Shown one piece after another: positions 25,030-32,529 of a stretch of DNA of 46,023 nucleotides (positions are counted from its first letter, which is position 1; each line of letters opens with the position of its first letter). Both the position numbers and the translations under genes were made by a program. The notes under the pieces were generated by a model. That model had not been told where the DNA came from and did not search any database. It saw nothing but the letters and a program-made list of their open reading frames with translations. Origin of the DNA: Geosporobacter subterraneus DSM 17957 (GTDB lineage: Bacteria; Bacillota; Clostridia; Peptostreptococcales; Thermotaleaceae); contig NZ_FQZV01000034.1 of the NCBI RefSeq assembly GCF_900142145.1, positions 1 through 46,023 of the forward strand. Direction: 5' to 3'.

Positions 25030-27295
25030 TTCTTTTCATTCCTTCTAAAGGTATTTTCAATAAGCTGTCTAACCCATATTGTTTATCATAAACTTTTATT
25101 TCCAGTCTTTCGCCCTCCAACAGCTCTATTTCCAAATGATCTGTAACATTTACCCGCAGTTGTCTTCCCCTATAGAACAGCTTAAATTCATATCCGCTCC
25201 AATTCTCAGGGCACCAGGGCCTTAAGGATATTCCTGTATCCTTGATGCGATATCCCGCAAATCCAAATATAACAGATAAGGCAGTTCCCCCCAGATTGGC
25301 TACATGGAGTCCGTCCTTCGTATTCCCATGGGTATTGTCCAAATCCAAACGAACGGTCTCCATGAAATAGTCATAGGCTTTCTCACAATAGCCGCATCGG
25401 GAAGCCATGATGCCATATATGCAGGAGGATAGGGAAGAGTCATGGGTCGTAACCTTCTCATAATAATCAAAGGTGTTTCGAATGATCTCATCTTCTAAAT
25501 CATCTTCCAGAAGAAAATGTGCCAGGACTGTGTCTGCCTGTTTAATCACCTGGTATCGATAGATGGTCAGTGGGTGGTAATGGAGGAGCAAAGGGTATTT
25601 GTCCTCAGGCGTTCCTTCAAAATCCCATAGGGCCTTATCTAAAAAGGTATCATCCTGCTTATGAATTTTCCGCTGCTCATCATAAGGCAAATACATGTTT
25701 TTGTAGGCTGAAATCATTTCATCGATCTCAGATTCCTGCATCTGGATTCTCTGAATAATCCCTTTAAGGGCCTCCGGTCTTTCTTCCTTAAGAATGTGAT
25801 AGAGCTTGACCGCCCATTCCATGTTGTATCGTGCCATAACATTGGTGTAGTAGTTATTGTTAACAATACAGGTATATTCATCTGGACCGGTAACACTATG
25901 AATCATGAATTTTCCATTGGAGAAATGTCCAATCTCCAACCAGGTTCGGGCGGTTTCAAAAACCACCTCTGCGCCATAATGACAGATAAAATCCAGGTTT
26001 TTATGCTGTAGGTAATGCTGGATAAACCCATAGGCCACATCCCCATTGATATGGTACTGGGCCGATCCCGCTGGAAAGAAAGTGGAACACTCCCTGCCGG
26101 CAATGGTTCGCCAGGGGTATTTTACGCCCCGCCTATGGCCTAAGGTACGGGCCTCATTCCGCGCCTGGTCCAGTATACTGTGACGATAGGTCAGCAGTTT
26201 TTCAGCAATCTGAGGCTGTGTCAGCTGAAAAAAGGGCAGTATGTAAATTTCCGTATCCCAAAAATAATGACCCTCATAGCCTTCGCCGGTTAATCCTTTT
26301 GCTGCGATGTTTGTCAAGCCGTCTTTTCCCGCAGACTGAAGCAACTGAAATAGACTAAACCGCACTCCTTGTTGGATAAGATCATCACCAAATATCTGAA
26401 TATCTGAATGCTTCCAAAAATTTTCCAAATATTTTCTTTGGTCTGTTAAATGATCCTCTAAGGATATATAAGATTGTTCCTTAATGATCTTCAACACACG
26501 ATGTTCAACAGGCTCCTGTTGACAGCGGCTGTCGCAATAGGCTGCATACTTCGTTAAAGTGATGTTTCCGCTGGTTGCATATTCTGCTGTCATTCGAGGC
26601 TCATGCTCTCCTCCTATCACCACGGATATTTCCGGTTTTGAACAACGGTGATATACTCCGCAGCATACCTCAAAATCCAGCTTTTTTGTCCTTGCTTTTA
26701 AAACCATATACGCTTCATCCACCAGACTGCTGCTCTTCCAATCCAACAGCTGAGCATGTTCCCCAACTCGCGGATCAAAATCATCTGTATAGTTGCTTAC
26801 ATTCCCATCCACAATGGATCTGATCCGTATTTCTCCATCGTACTGAACTTCAGCTTCGATCAATAACAGTTCCTTTACCTGAAAAGAAACCATTCTTCGA
26901 AACCGGACAGTAGCGGTTTTTCCTTTTTGGGTCCGATAAACAAAGGAGCGCTCTGCATATCCTTTGTCAAAATATAAGGCCCGCTTATAGTCTGTGTGAC
27001 ATCCGTTAAATAGAGATACCCGCTCTCCGTCCAAATAGATTTCCATGGTCTGCGCATCCATGAGATTGGGCATCTTCTCCTGCACCTCTGGAAACCCAAA
27101 CAGCTTTTCACTGTACTTCGCTTCTATCAGATCATAGAAGCCGTTGATATAGGTTCCCCGAATACTGGTATACTCCTGAGGATACCCTTCCTCAAAGCAG
27201 CCTCTGATCCCGAGATACCCGTTGGCAAGGGCATAAAGGCTTTCTTCAACTGGCAAAACATTAACATCCAGAGATGAACTTTCTAATTTCCACAT
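25022..27295 (-). CDS. GH65 family disaccharide phosphorylase
   Basis: The protein has 757 residues: an N-terminal beta-sandwich (about 1-265), an (alpha/alpha)6 barrel with the catalytic Glu at about residue 473 in TGPDEYT, and a C-terminal beta domain. GH65 enzymes cleave alpha-glucosyl disaccharides (maltose, kojibiose, nigerose, trehalose and others) with inorganic phosphate to beta-glucose 1-phosphate and a sugar. Lack of a signal peptide places it in the cytoplasm, acting on imported sugar. The acceptor loop contains KYPWRTIAGRECS, which differs from the maltose phosphorylase sequences I remember, so kojibiose or another linkage is as likely as maltose. Confidence 0.9.
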   Translation of the reverse strand: MWKLESSSLDVNVLPVEESLYALANGYLGIRGCFEEGYPQEYTSIRGTYINGFYDLIEAKYSEKLFGFPEVQEKMPNLMDAQTMEIYLDGERVSLFNGCHTDYKRALYFDKGYAERSFVYRTQKGKTATVRFRRMVSFQVKELLLIEAEVQYDGEIRIRSIVDGNVSNYTDDFDPRVGEHAQLLDWKSSSLVDEAYMVLKARTKKLDFEVCCGVYHRCSKPEISVVIGGEHEPRMTAEYATSGNITLTKYAAYCDSRCQQEPVEHRVLKIIKEQSYISLEDHLTDQRKYLENFWKHSDIQIFGDDLIQQGVRFSLFQLLQSAGKDGLTNIAAKGLTGEGYEGHYFWDTEIYILPFFQLTQPQIAEKLLTYRHSILDQARNEARTLGHRRGVKYPWRTIAGRECSTFFPAGSAQYHINGDVAYGFIQHYLQHKNLDFICHYGAEVVFETARTWLEIGHFSNGKFMIHSVTGPDEYTCIVNNNYYTNVMARYNMEWAVKLYHILKEERPEALKGIIQRIQMQESEIDEMISAYKNMYLPYDEQRKIHKQDDTFLDKALWDFEGTPEDKYPLLLHYHPLTIYRYQVIKQADTVLAHFLLEDDLEDEIIRNTFDYYEKVTTHDSSLSSCIYGIMASRCGYCEKAYDYFMETVRLDLDNTHGNTKDGLHVANLGGTALSVIFGFAGYRIKDTGISLRPWCPENWSGYEFKLFYRGRQLRVNVTDHLEIELLEGERLEIKVYDKQYGLDSLLKIPLEGMKRND

Positions 27296-27304
27296 GTGTT
27301 TACT

Positions 27305-28129
27305 CTACTCCTTCACGGCACCAGATGTAAGTCCGGAGATAATCTGACGCTGAAATAATATAACAATGATTAAGGTAGGAATCGTTACTACCACTGTAGC
27401 CGCTGTAACCTGGCCCCAGAAAATCTGGAATTGTCCCCTTAGGAAAGTAATGGCTACTGTAGCTGTATGATAGCTGCTGTCGGGATTAAGGGTTAAAGCA
27501 AGCAAAAATTCGTTCCATACGGAAATAAAGGTAATGATCGCCGCTGTAAAAATACCCGGCAGTGCCAATGGCAGGATAATATCGGTGAATGTCTTCATTT
27601 TAGAAGCCCCGTCTATTTTTGCCGACTCCTCCATCTCTTTTGGCACCTTGTTAAAATGTATCACCAGTATATAAATAGCCACCGGCAGTGCAATCATAGA
27701 ATAGGGAAGACTGATAAAGTAGGAATTGGTCCAATTCAGCTTGACAAATAACTGATAGATTGGCCCTACCACGGTTATTTGAGGGAACATGGAGGTAGCC
27801 AATACTATCGCCAGTATCAGACGTTTTCCAACGAATTTGAGCCGGGCAATGGCATAGGCAGCTATTGCAGCTACCATGGTGACATAGGTTGTGGTAATCG
27901 TAGAAATGATTAAACTATTTTTCAAAGCGTTTAAGATATTTCCCCTAAATAAGGCTTCATAGTGTTCAAATGTAGGCTGGTCTGCCAGTATCTTGAAAGC
28001 ACCAGCCCCCCATATCTCACTCTCAGGCTTTAGAGAGGTCAGAAATACCCAAATAAACGGAAATATAATGATCAATAGATATAGGACAATAGCGGCTCCA
28101 AAAAGTCGCTCTGCTTTTTTGTTTATCAC
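27305..28129 (-). CDS. carbohydrate ABC transporter permease, MalG type
   Basis: This inner-membrane subunit has 274 residues and six predicted membrane helices. The binding-protein-dependent permease motif (EESAKIDGASKMKTFTDIIL) is near residue 170, and the C-terminus ends GLTSGAVKE as in MalG-type proteins. The start is GTG at 28129, with GAGGTG upstream. It follows the MalF-type permease gene by 13 bp and precedes the GH65 gene by 9 bp, so it forms the importer for the GH65 substrate together with its neighbours. Confidence 0.93.
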   Translation of the reverse strand: MINKKAERLFGAAIVLYLLIIIFPFIWVFLTSLKPESEIWGAGAFKILADQPTFEHYEALFRGNILNALKNSLIISTITTTYVTMVAAIAAYAIARLKFVGKRLILAIVLATSMFPQITVVGPIYQLFVKLNWTNSYFISLPYSMIALPVAIYILVIHFNKVPKEMEESAKIDGASKMKTFTDIILPLALPGIFTAAIITFISVWNEFLLALTLNPDSSYHTATVAITFLRGQFQIFWGQVTAATVVVTIPTLIIVILFQRQIISGLTSGAVKE

Positions 28130-28142
28130 AGGCTTTCACCTC

Positions 28143-29384
28143 CTAATCCGATATGAGTTGAATATCTAGGAACTTAATATATAAGTAAGAAATCACACCC
28201 ACACAAAGAGCCATCACCAAAATAATGGCAGCCCCATAGCCAAACCTTGTCTGGGCAAACATGACCTTATACCCGTAGATAGAAATGGACTCCGTGGTTC
28301 CTCCAGGTCCACCACCGGTCAATACCCATATCAAATCAAAAATTCTAAATGCATCTAAAGTTCTAAAAAGCAGTGCTACCAGAATCGATGGTTTCAGCAG
28401 CGGCAGAGTGATATGCAAAAACTGTTTCCATTTATTGGCGCCGTCCAGCATGGCAGATTCATATAAACTGTCGGGAATCACCTGTAATCCGGCCAGCAGC
28501 AATAAGGCAAAGTAAGGGGTCGTCTTCCAAACATCGGCAAAAATGATTGACCAAAGTGCACTGGAGCTGGTCAGCATTAAATCTGTAGCCTGCTCTACGA
28601 TGCCAACCCGAGCCAGAATAAGGGCTACAATTCCGCTGGAACCATTATAAAGGTATGCCCACATCAGGGCAGCTACGGAGGTAGGAATCGCCCAAGGGAT
28701 TAAGGAAAAAGTTCTGATCAATCCCCTGCCTATCATCGCTTTATTCATTATCAGTGCTAATATTAAACCAAAGACTAATTCCATTCCAACGGAAATGGAT
28801 GTGAAGAACAAAGTAACTCGAATGGTCTGCCATACCCTTGGATCTCTTAGTACCGATTGGAAATTCTTAAGGCCAACGTAGTTTGGCTGAATGATGGAGG
28901 TTTCCAGCTCTGAAGCGACCATCATTATATCCTCCTGGAGGTTAAAATCATCTTCAATCCGATAGAGAGCTTCCAAACCAGCCAATACCTGATCAGAAGC
29001 TTTCACCAGAAATTCGTGTTCTTGATCATTGATTGACACAATACCTGTCTGCCCCGGAAACATAGCCTGAATACTTTCATAGATTTCAAGAATCTCCTGC
29101 TGTGTATCTTGAATCCTCTCTTGGGTACTGCTTTGTTTGACTGTGTCTTTTTCAATCTCCAAATAGTAATCTATATAGTCAAAGGTTTCATGCATCAGCT
29201 TCAAATTATACTGCTCAGTAAAATACAAGCCTGATTTTTGCTGGTCATTTAGCTGAAAATCAAAGAATGAAAACCTTGTTGACTGGGCAACCGGCCACAG
29301 AGAGAATAGTATAATAAAGATCAGTGCAGGTATTACTAAGACATAGCCCAGATGATGATCTAACCATGCATTCATTTTTCTCAT
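28143..29384 (-). CDS. carbohydrate ABC transporter permease, MalF type, with large extracytoplasmic insert
   Basis: This 413-residue inner-membrane subunit is the partner of the MalG-type protein. The first membrane helix (about 12-32) is followed by about 120 polar, partly coiled-coil residues (about 38-155) before the usual NYVGLKNF start of the permease domain. The EAA loop (YESAMLDGANKWKQF) is near residue 315. I chose the ATG at 29384 because TAGGAG lies eight bases upstream; the upstream ATG at 29441 would reach into an inter-gene hairpin. The insert recalls the large P2 loop of enterobacterial MalF, which contacts the binding protein, though no sequence kinship is claimed. Confidence 0.9.
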   Translation of the reverse strand: MRKMNAWLDHHLGYVLVIPALIFIILFSLWPVAQSTRFSFFDFQLNDQQKSGLYFTEQYNLKLMHETFDYIDYYLEIEKDTVKQSSTQERIQDTQQEILEIYESIQAMFPGQTGIVSINDQEHEFLVKASDQVLAGLEALYRIEDDFNLQEDIMMVASELETSIIQPNYVGLKNFQSVLRDPRVWQTIRVTLFFTSISVGMELVFGLILALIMNKAMIGRGLIRTFSLIPWAIPTSVAALMWAYLYNGSSGIVALILARVGIVEQATDLMLTSSSALWSIIFADVWKTTPYFALLLLAGLQVIPDSLYESAMLDGANKWKQFLHITLPLLKPSILVALLFRTLDAFRIFDLIWVLTGGGPGGTTESISIYGYKVMFAQTRFGYGAAIILVMALCVGVISYLYIKFLDIQLISD

Positions 29385-29413
29385 GAAAACAACTCCTATA
29401 AAAGATCTAATAA

Positions 29414-29448
29414 AAAAGCTTTGGCGATTTTCACCAACCAAAGCTTTT
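29414..29448 (-). terminator. inter-gene hairpin between binding-protein and permease genes
   Basis: Arms AAAAGCTTTGG and CCAAAGCTTTT (11 bp, 13-nt loop) are followed on the minus strand by more T residues. Lying between the binding-protein stop and the MalF start codon, it probably acts as a partial terminator or a 3' stabiliser that keeps binding-protein mRNA in excess. Confidence 0.7.
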
Positions 29449-29464
29449 ATGGAATTCCTTATTG

Positions 29465-30709
29465 TTACTGTAGTTTTTCTCCAATGTTCTTCACAGCATC
29501 CTCTAGTTTTCCATTTCCGGATAAATACTCATGGGCTCTTAACTGGATTACATCAGATACTTCTGAATAGTTTGCAACTACAGGTCTTGCAATTGTGCTT
29601 TGCAATGCTTTCTGGAATGCTTCATCGGTTAGCAGTGCATTTGCCTGCAGTACCTTTGGCTCGTTCATTAGTGCATTGAAGCCTGGCAGATAACTGCCTA
29701 CGGTAGCATTAATGGTTTGCCCTTCAGGACCTGCGATAAATGCTAAGAATTCTTTAGCACCTTCCATGTTTTGAGCATTTACGTTAACGCCTAAAATCCA
29801 GCCGCCTACAGTACCGCCATTGGGCAGCGCAGCATAACCGATTTGGTCTACTTTAACCGTATAATCTCCCGATGCAGCCATTCCGTTCATGTATGGCCAG
29901 TTTCTAGCAAAAACAGATTCTCCATTTAAGAAGGCATTATGGGTTTCCCCTTCTGTATAGACCAAGATATTGTCTGGAGTTGCCTTGGAGTCTGTGAACT
30001 TCTTCATCATCTTCAATCCATTTTCCAGGTCAGTCCAATTGGCTGTAAATTCATTTACATTACAGGTCAGCCCTTCATACTGGCTGGATTGATACACATA
30101 GCCGTACTTTGTACCGCCTTGGCCAGAATACTTTTCTGCCATTGCAAATAAGTCATCATAGGTATATTCACCACTGGCAAGCTTTTTAGCATCCTCTTCT
30201 GATACGATATCTTTACGATAATACAAGAAGCCTAAATCTGAAAAATAAGGCAGTGCATAGTGCTTTCCTTTGTATTTTCCTGACGATACAGAACCTGCAT
30301 TAAAATCTGTAGGTTTCCATCCTGCATCCTTGATGAAAGTATCCAGAGGCTCAAGATAACCGGCCGCTGCAAACTCCCCTGCCCATACTACGTCCATGGA
30401 AATTACGTCATATTCTCCTGACTTGCTGGATAATGAGTTTACGATTTGATCGTGCATATTTCCCGAATCATTTGTCAAAATAATTGCTTCTACTTCATAA
30501 AGCTCACTTTTCTCATTAAATGCTTTTACGATACTCTCCAGAGCTTTCGTACTGTCTGCCTGAACTGCAAACTTAACCTTTGTTTTCGCAACTGGCTCAT
30601 TAGCCGCTGGTGCTGGCTCCCCCGCAGGTGCCTTCGGAGTGCATCCTGCAAGTGCAATCAAGGATAAAATTAATACCATAATGAGACAAATAGATAAAAT
30701 TCTTTTCAT
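29465..30709 (-). CDS. sugar ABC transporter substrate-binding lipoprotein
   Basis: This 414-residue extracellular binding protein of the family 1/MalE fold has a lipoprotein signal: basic start MKRI, hydrophobic core, and lipobox LAGC with the lipidated Cys near residue 23. A Pro/Ala-rich linker follows. The mature part has typical family segments (SGEYDVISMDVVWAGEFAAA, GGWILGVN). It is the first gene of the importer-GH65-pgmB operon, so it likely binds an alpha-linked disaccharide. Two cre-like or LacI-type sites lie upstream. Confidence 0.94.
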   Translation of the reverse strand: MKRILSICLIMVLILSLIALAGCTPKAPAGEPAPAANEPVAKTKVKFAVQADSTKALESIVKAFNEKSELYEVEAIILTNDSGNMHDQIVNSLSSKSGEYDVISMDVVWAGEFAAAGYLEPLDTFIKDAGWKPTDFNAGSVSSGKYKGKHYALPYFSDLGFLYYRKDIVSEEDAKKLASGEYTYDDLFAMAEKYSGQGGTKYGYVYQSSQYEGLTCNVNEFTANWTDLENGLKMMKKFTDSKATPDNILVYTEGETHNAFLNGESVFARNWPYMNGMAASGDYTVKVDQIGYAALPNGGTVGGWILGVNVNAQNMEGAKEFLAFIAGPEGQTINATVGSYLPGFNALMNEPKVLQANALLTDEAFQKALQSTIARPVVANYSEVSDVIQLRAHEYLSGNGKLEDAVKNIGEKLQ

Positions 30710-30814
30710 TTACGCTCCCCCTTTTTTAATATCTTCCTTCATCTGAGAATCAAGGCTTCCGTTCTAAAACCTATGTCCGCCCTTAAATGCTCACGTGTGG
30801 CTTGTTTGATTTCA

Positions 30815-30830
30815 TAGAAAACGTTACCAA
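30815..30830. promoter_or_regulatory. cre-like operator 1 between binding-protein and araC genes
   Basis: TAGAAAACGTTACCAA agrees with the cre consensus WTGNNARCGNWWWCAW at 14 of 16 positions by eye. It lies 106 bp upstream of the binding-protein start codon, in the divergent promoter region, and would suit CcpA or another LacI-family regulator. Confidence 0.5.
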
Positions 30831-30849
30831 ACAAATCACCATATTGACA

Positions 30850-30865
30850 TTGTAAACGATTTCTC
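30850..30865. promoter_or_regulatory. cre-like operator 2, overlapping a possible araC promoter
   Basis: TTGTAAACGATTTCTC also agrees with the cre consensus at 14 of 16 positions. It begins directly after a TTGACA box at 30844-30849. Weak -10 candidates are TAGGAT at 30867 or GATAAT at 30870. A protein bound here would block the divergent araC promoter. Confidence 0.45.
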
Positions 30866-30929
30866 ATAGGATAATAATAGAATTTTTAGTTTATTAATAA
30901 TATTTTAATATAATCTTAGGAGGTTTTAA

Positions 30930-31643
30930 ATGTCAAACTCATTCCTCTTTAAAAAAATGGAGAACCTGCACTGCGATTACCGCCACCCATCCTATTATCT
31001 GGAACGAAAGCTCCTTAATGAAATGAAGCGAGGCTTGGAAAAACAGGCATTGCAAACCCTTGATACGATTAATTCTACTGAACGGGCGACGCTGGCCGAT
31101 AATCCCCTTCGCTCCCTAAAAAATTCTCTTATCGCCAGCTGCACACTTTTTACACGAGCTGCGGTGGAAGCAAATGTCCACCCGGAAGATGTCTTTTCCC
31201 AAAGCGATGTATTTATTATAGAAATCGAACGGCTTAATAATATCAAGGAATTGCAAGCCTTTGAATATCATATGGTAAAAACCTTCATCAAAATGATCAA
31301 TCAGGAAAGGGTCCGGTCTTATTCCCTGCCCATTACCCGTATGATCAATTATATCCATGAGCATATTACAGAAAAAATATCTCTTGATGTACTGGCACGT
31401 TTAACAGAAAAATCTGCTGCCTATTTGTCTGCTGAGTTCAAAAATGAAGTTGGCCTCACGGTGACAGATTATATTCAGCAGCAAAAAATTGAAAACTCCA
31501 AGGACTTCTTGGAGCTTACCAATATGAGTATTCACGAAATTGCTACTTTATTTAGCTTTTGCAATACTGCTTATTATGCCAGTGTCTTTAAGAAGCACAT
31601 GGGCATGACCCCCAGCGTTTATCGCAGTAAAAAAAATATATAA
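30930..31643 (+). CDS. AraC-family transcriptional regulator
   Basis: This 237-residue protein has a C-terminal AraC DNA-binding domain (about 135-235) with two helix-turn-helix motifs, ISLDVLARLTEKSAAYLS and SIHEIATLFSFCNTAYY, and the closing FKKHMGMTPSVYR. The N-terminal 130 residues are helical and lack a recognisable sugar-binding cupin. The layout resembles the C-terminal output half of YesN-type response regulators, but without a receiver domain. AGGAGG precedes the ATG. It is divergent from the GH65 sugar operon and is probably its activator. Confidence 0.92.
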   Translation: MSNSFLFKKMENLHCDYRHPSYYLERKLLNEMKRGLEKQALQTLDTINSTERATLADNPLRSLKNSLIASCTLFTRAAVEANVHPEDVFSQSDVFIIEIERLNNIKELQAFEYHMVKTFIKMINQERVRSYSLPITRMINYIHEHITEKISLDVLARLTEKSAAYLSAEFKNEVGLTVTDYIQQQKIENSKDFLELTNMSIHEIATLFSFCNTAYYASVFKKHMGMTPSVYRSKKNI

Positions 31644-31685
31644 GTACTTTAATAAAATAAATCTTTATTTAGAGGTATTTTCATT

Positions 31686-31859
31686 ATGCAGCAGTATAAA
31701 TTATTCGATGCAGAATATAAATTCGTAAGTTTAATTTGGGGAAGTGAACCTATTAACTCCACTGAATTGGTAAAGCTTTGTCTTGAAAAGCTGGGCTGGA
31801 AAAAAAGCCGCGTTTCTGGGTCACTGCGGCTACAGTTGTGGTTACCCCAGTTCTTATAG
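31686..31859 (+). pseudogene. blaI/mecI-type repressor, N-terminal fragment
   Basis: After AGAGGT, an ATG opens a frame whose first 41 residues (YKLFDAEYKFVSLIW, INSTELVKLC, EKLGWKKS) match the winged-helix start of BlaI/MecI repressors. The similarity stops abruptly at KKS, in an A-rich stretch near 31800-31806. The frame ends 16 codons later in unrelated sequence. The rest of the domain, including the dimerisation helices, is missing. It is a dead fragment fused by deletion to a blaR1-like tail. Confidence 0.75.
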
Positions 31860-32293
31860 CTGCATTTATAGCAAATCCGCAGAATACTCAGACATCTGAG
31901 GCTATCCCCTCACAGGATGGGATTACCGTAAGAACTTCAATAGGGGAAGATATTGAGAAGGCCATTCAAACTATTATGTACTCCCCTGGTACGTCCTCCA
32001 ACCTCGGAGATTATATTACTTTTACAAAGCATGAGGACAGTACTTACAGATTAGAGGAATACCTGGAAGCCATAGATGATTCATATTTTGGAAAATCCAT
32101 AAAAGAATACTGTATCATGCCTGTATCCAGAAAGGAAATCAAAGGGCTTTATGATAGAATTATGGAGGACTATGGCAGCCATCATACTCCTTCAGAGCTG
32201 CTCATGAAAAACCTCTTTGAGCATCTTAAAGACAACAACCAAAAGAACATTATTCTCAAAAGGCTCACGAATGAGCTGGTACCTTTAACATAA
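31802..32293 (+). pseudogene. C-terminal fragment of a BlaR1/M56-type membrane sensor
   Basis: In the frame shifted from the blaI fragment, the sequence reads KKPRFWVTAATVVVTPVLIA and then about 140 polar residues to the stop at 32293. A basic stretch, one membrane helix and an ANPQ boundary are what one sees in the last part of BlaR1-like sensors, after the M56 protease domain. The protease domain itself is absent. A GTG at 31838 could open a 151-residue frame, but it has no clear ribosome site and would cut the helix. I call it the 3' part of a deleted blaR1-type gene. The C-terminal domain is of unknown function. Confidence 0.6.
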
Positions 32294-32357
32294 TCGTCCC
32301 CCCTTACGATAATTCTCTGTAAATTAGTATCTATCAACAATTAGATTCTCTAATGCT

Positions 32358-32387
32358 AAAAACATCGGTGCATGGTCCGATGTTTTT
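32358..32387. terminator. bidirectional terminator
   Basis: Arms AAAAACATCGG and CCGATGTTTTT (11 bp, 8-nt loop) give U-runs on both strands. It ends the araC/bla-remnant side on the plus strand and the GH94 operon on the minus strand. Confidence 0.8.
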
Positions 32388-32450
32388 ATTATCATTTTTG
32401 TATACTGCCGCTTTTTTGAACTTACCAAAGCTATTAAGGTGTTTTAAAGT

Positions 32451-32524
32451 TTAAAAAACGCTCTTTTCCGATTCAAAATCAAATAGATATACCCATATAT
32501 GGATGAAAAATCATGATGCGAATG
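32451..32524 (-). pseudogene. 3' remnant of a second msmX-like ATPase gene
   Basis: The minus strand reads HHDFSSIYG and then, after a frame change, YLFDFESEKS-Val-Phe-stop. These match two segments of the intact MsmX at 21725-22837 (HHDFSTIYG and [11 protein letters not shown]). The roughly 50 residues between them are deleted. It lies 6 bp downstream of the cellobiose phosphorylase stop on the same strand, so the GH94 operon probably once had its own ATPase. Confidence 0.7.
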
Positions 32525-32529
32525 CTGTT

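Noticed and set aside
25300-27111. Frames of 60-82 codons on both strands within the GH65 gene
   Set aside because: They are out-of-frame readings of a gene with clear family motifs.
29385-29441. Upstream start of the MalF-type permease at 29441
   Set aside because: It would place the start inside the inter-gene hairpin, and no ribosome site precedes it. TAGGAG fits the ATG at 29384.
31838-32293. Independent 151-residue gene starting at GTG 31838
   Set aside because: There is no ribosome site, and the frame is open upstream through a stretch resembling a BlaR1-type membrane segment that the start would cut. The upstream blaI fragment indicates a deletion.
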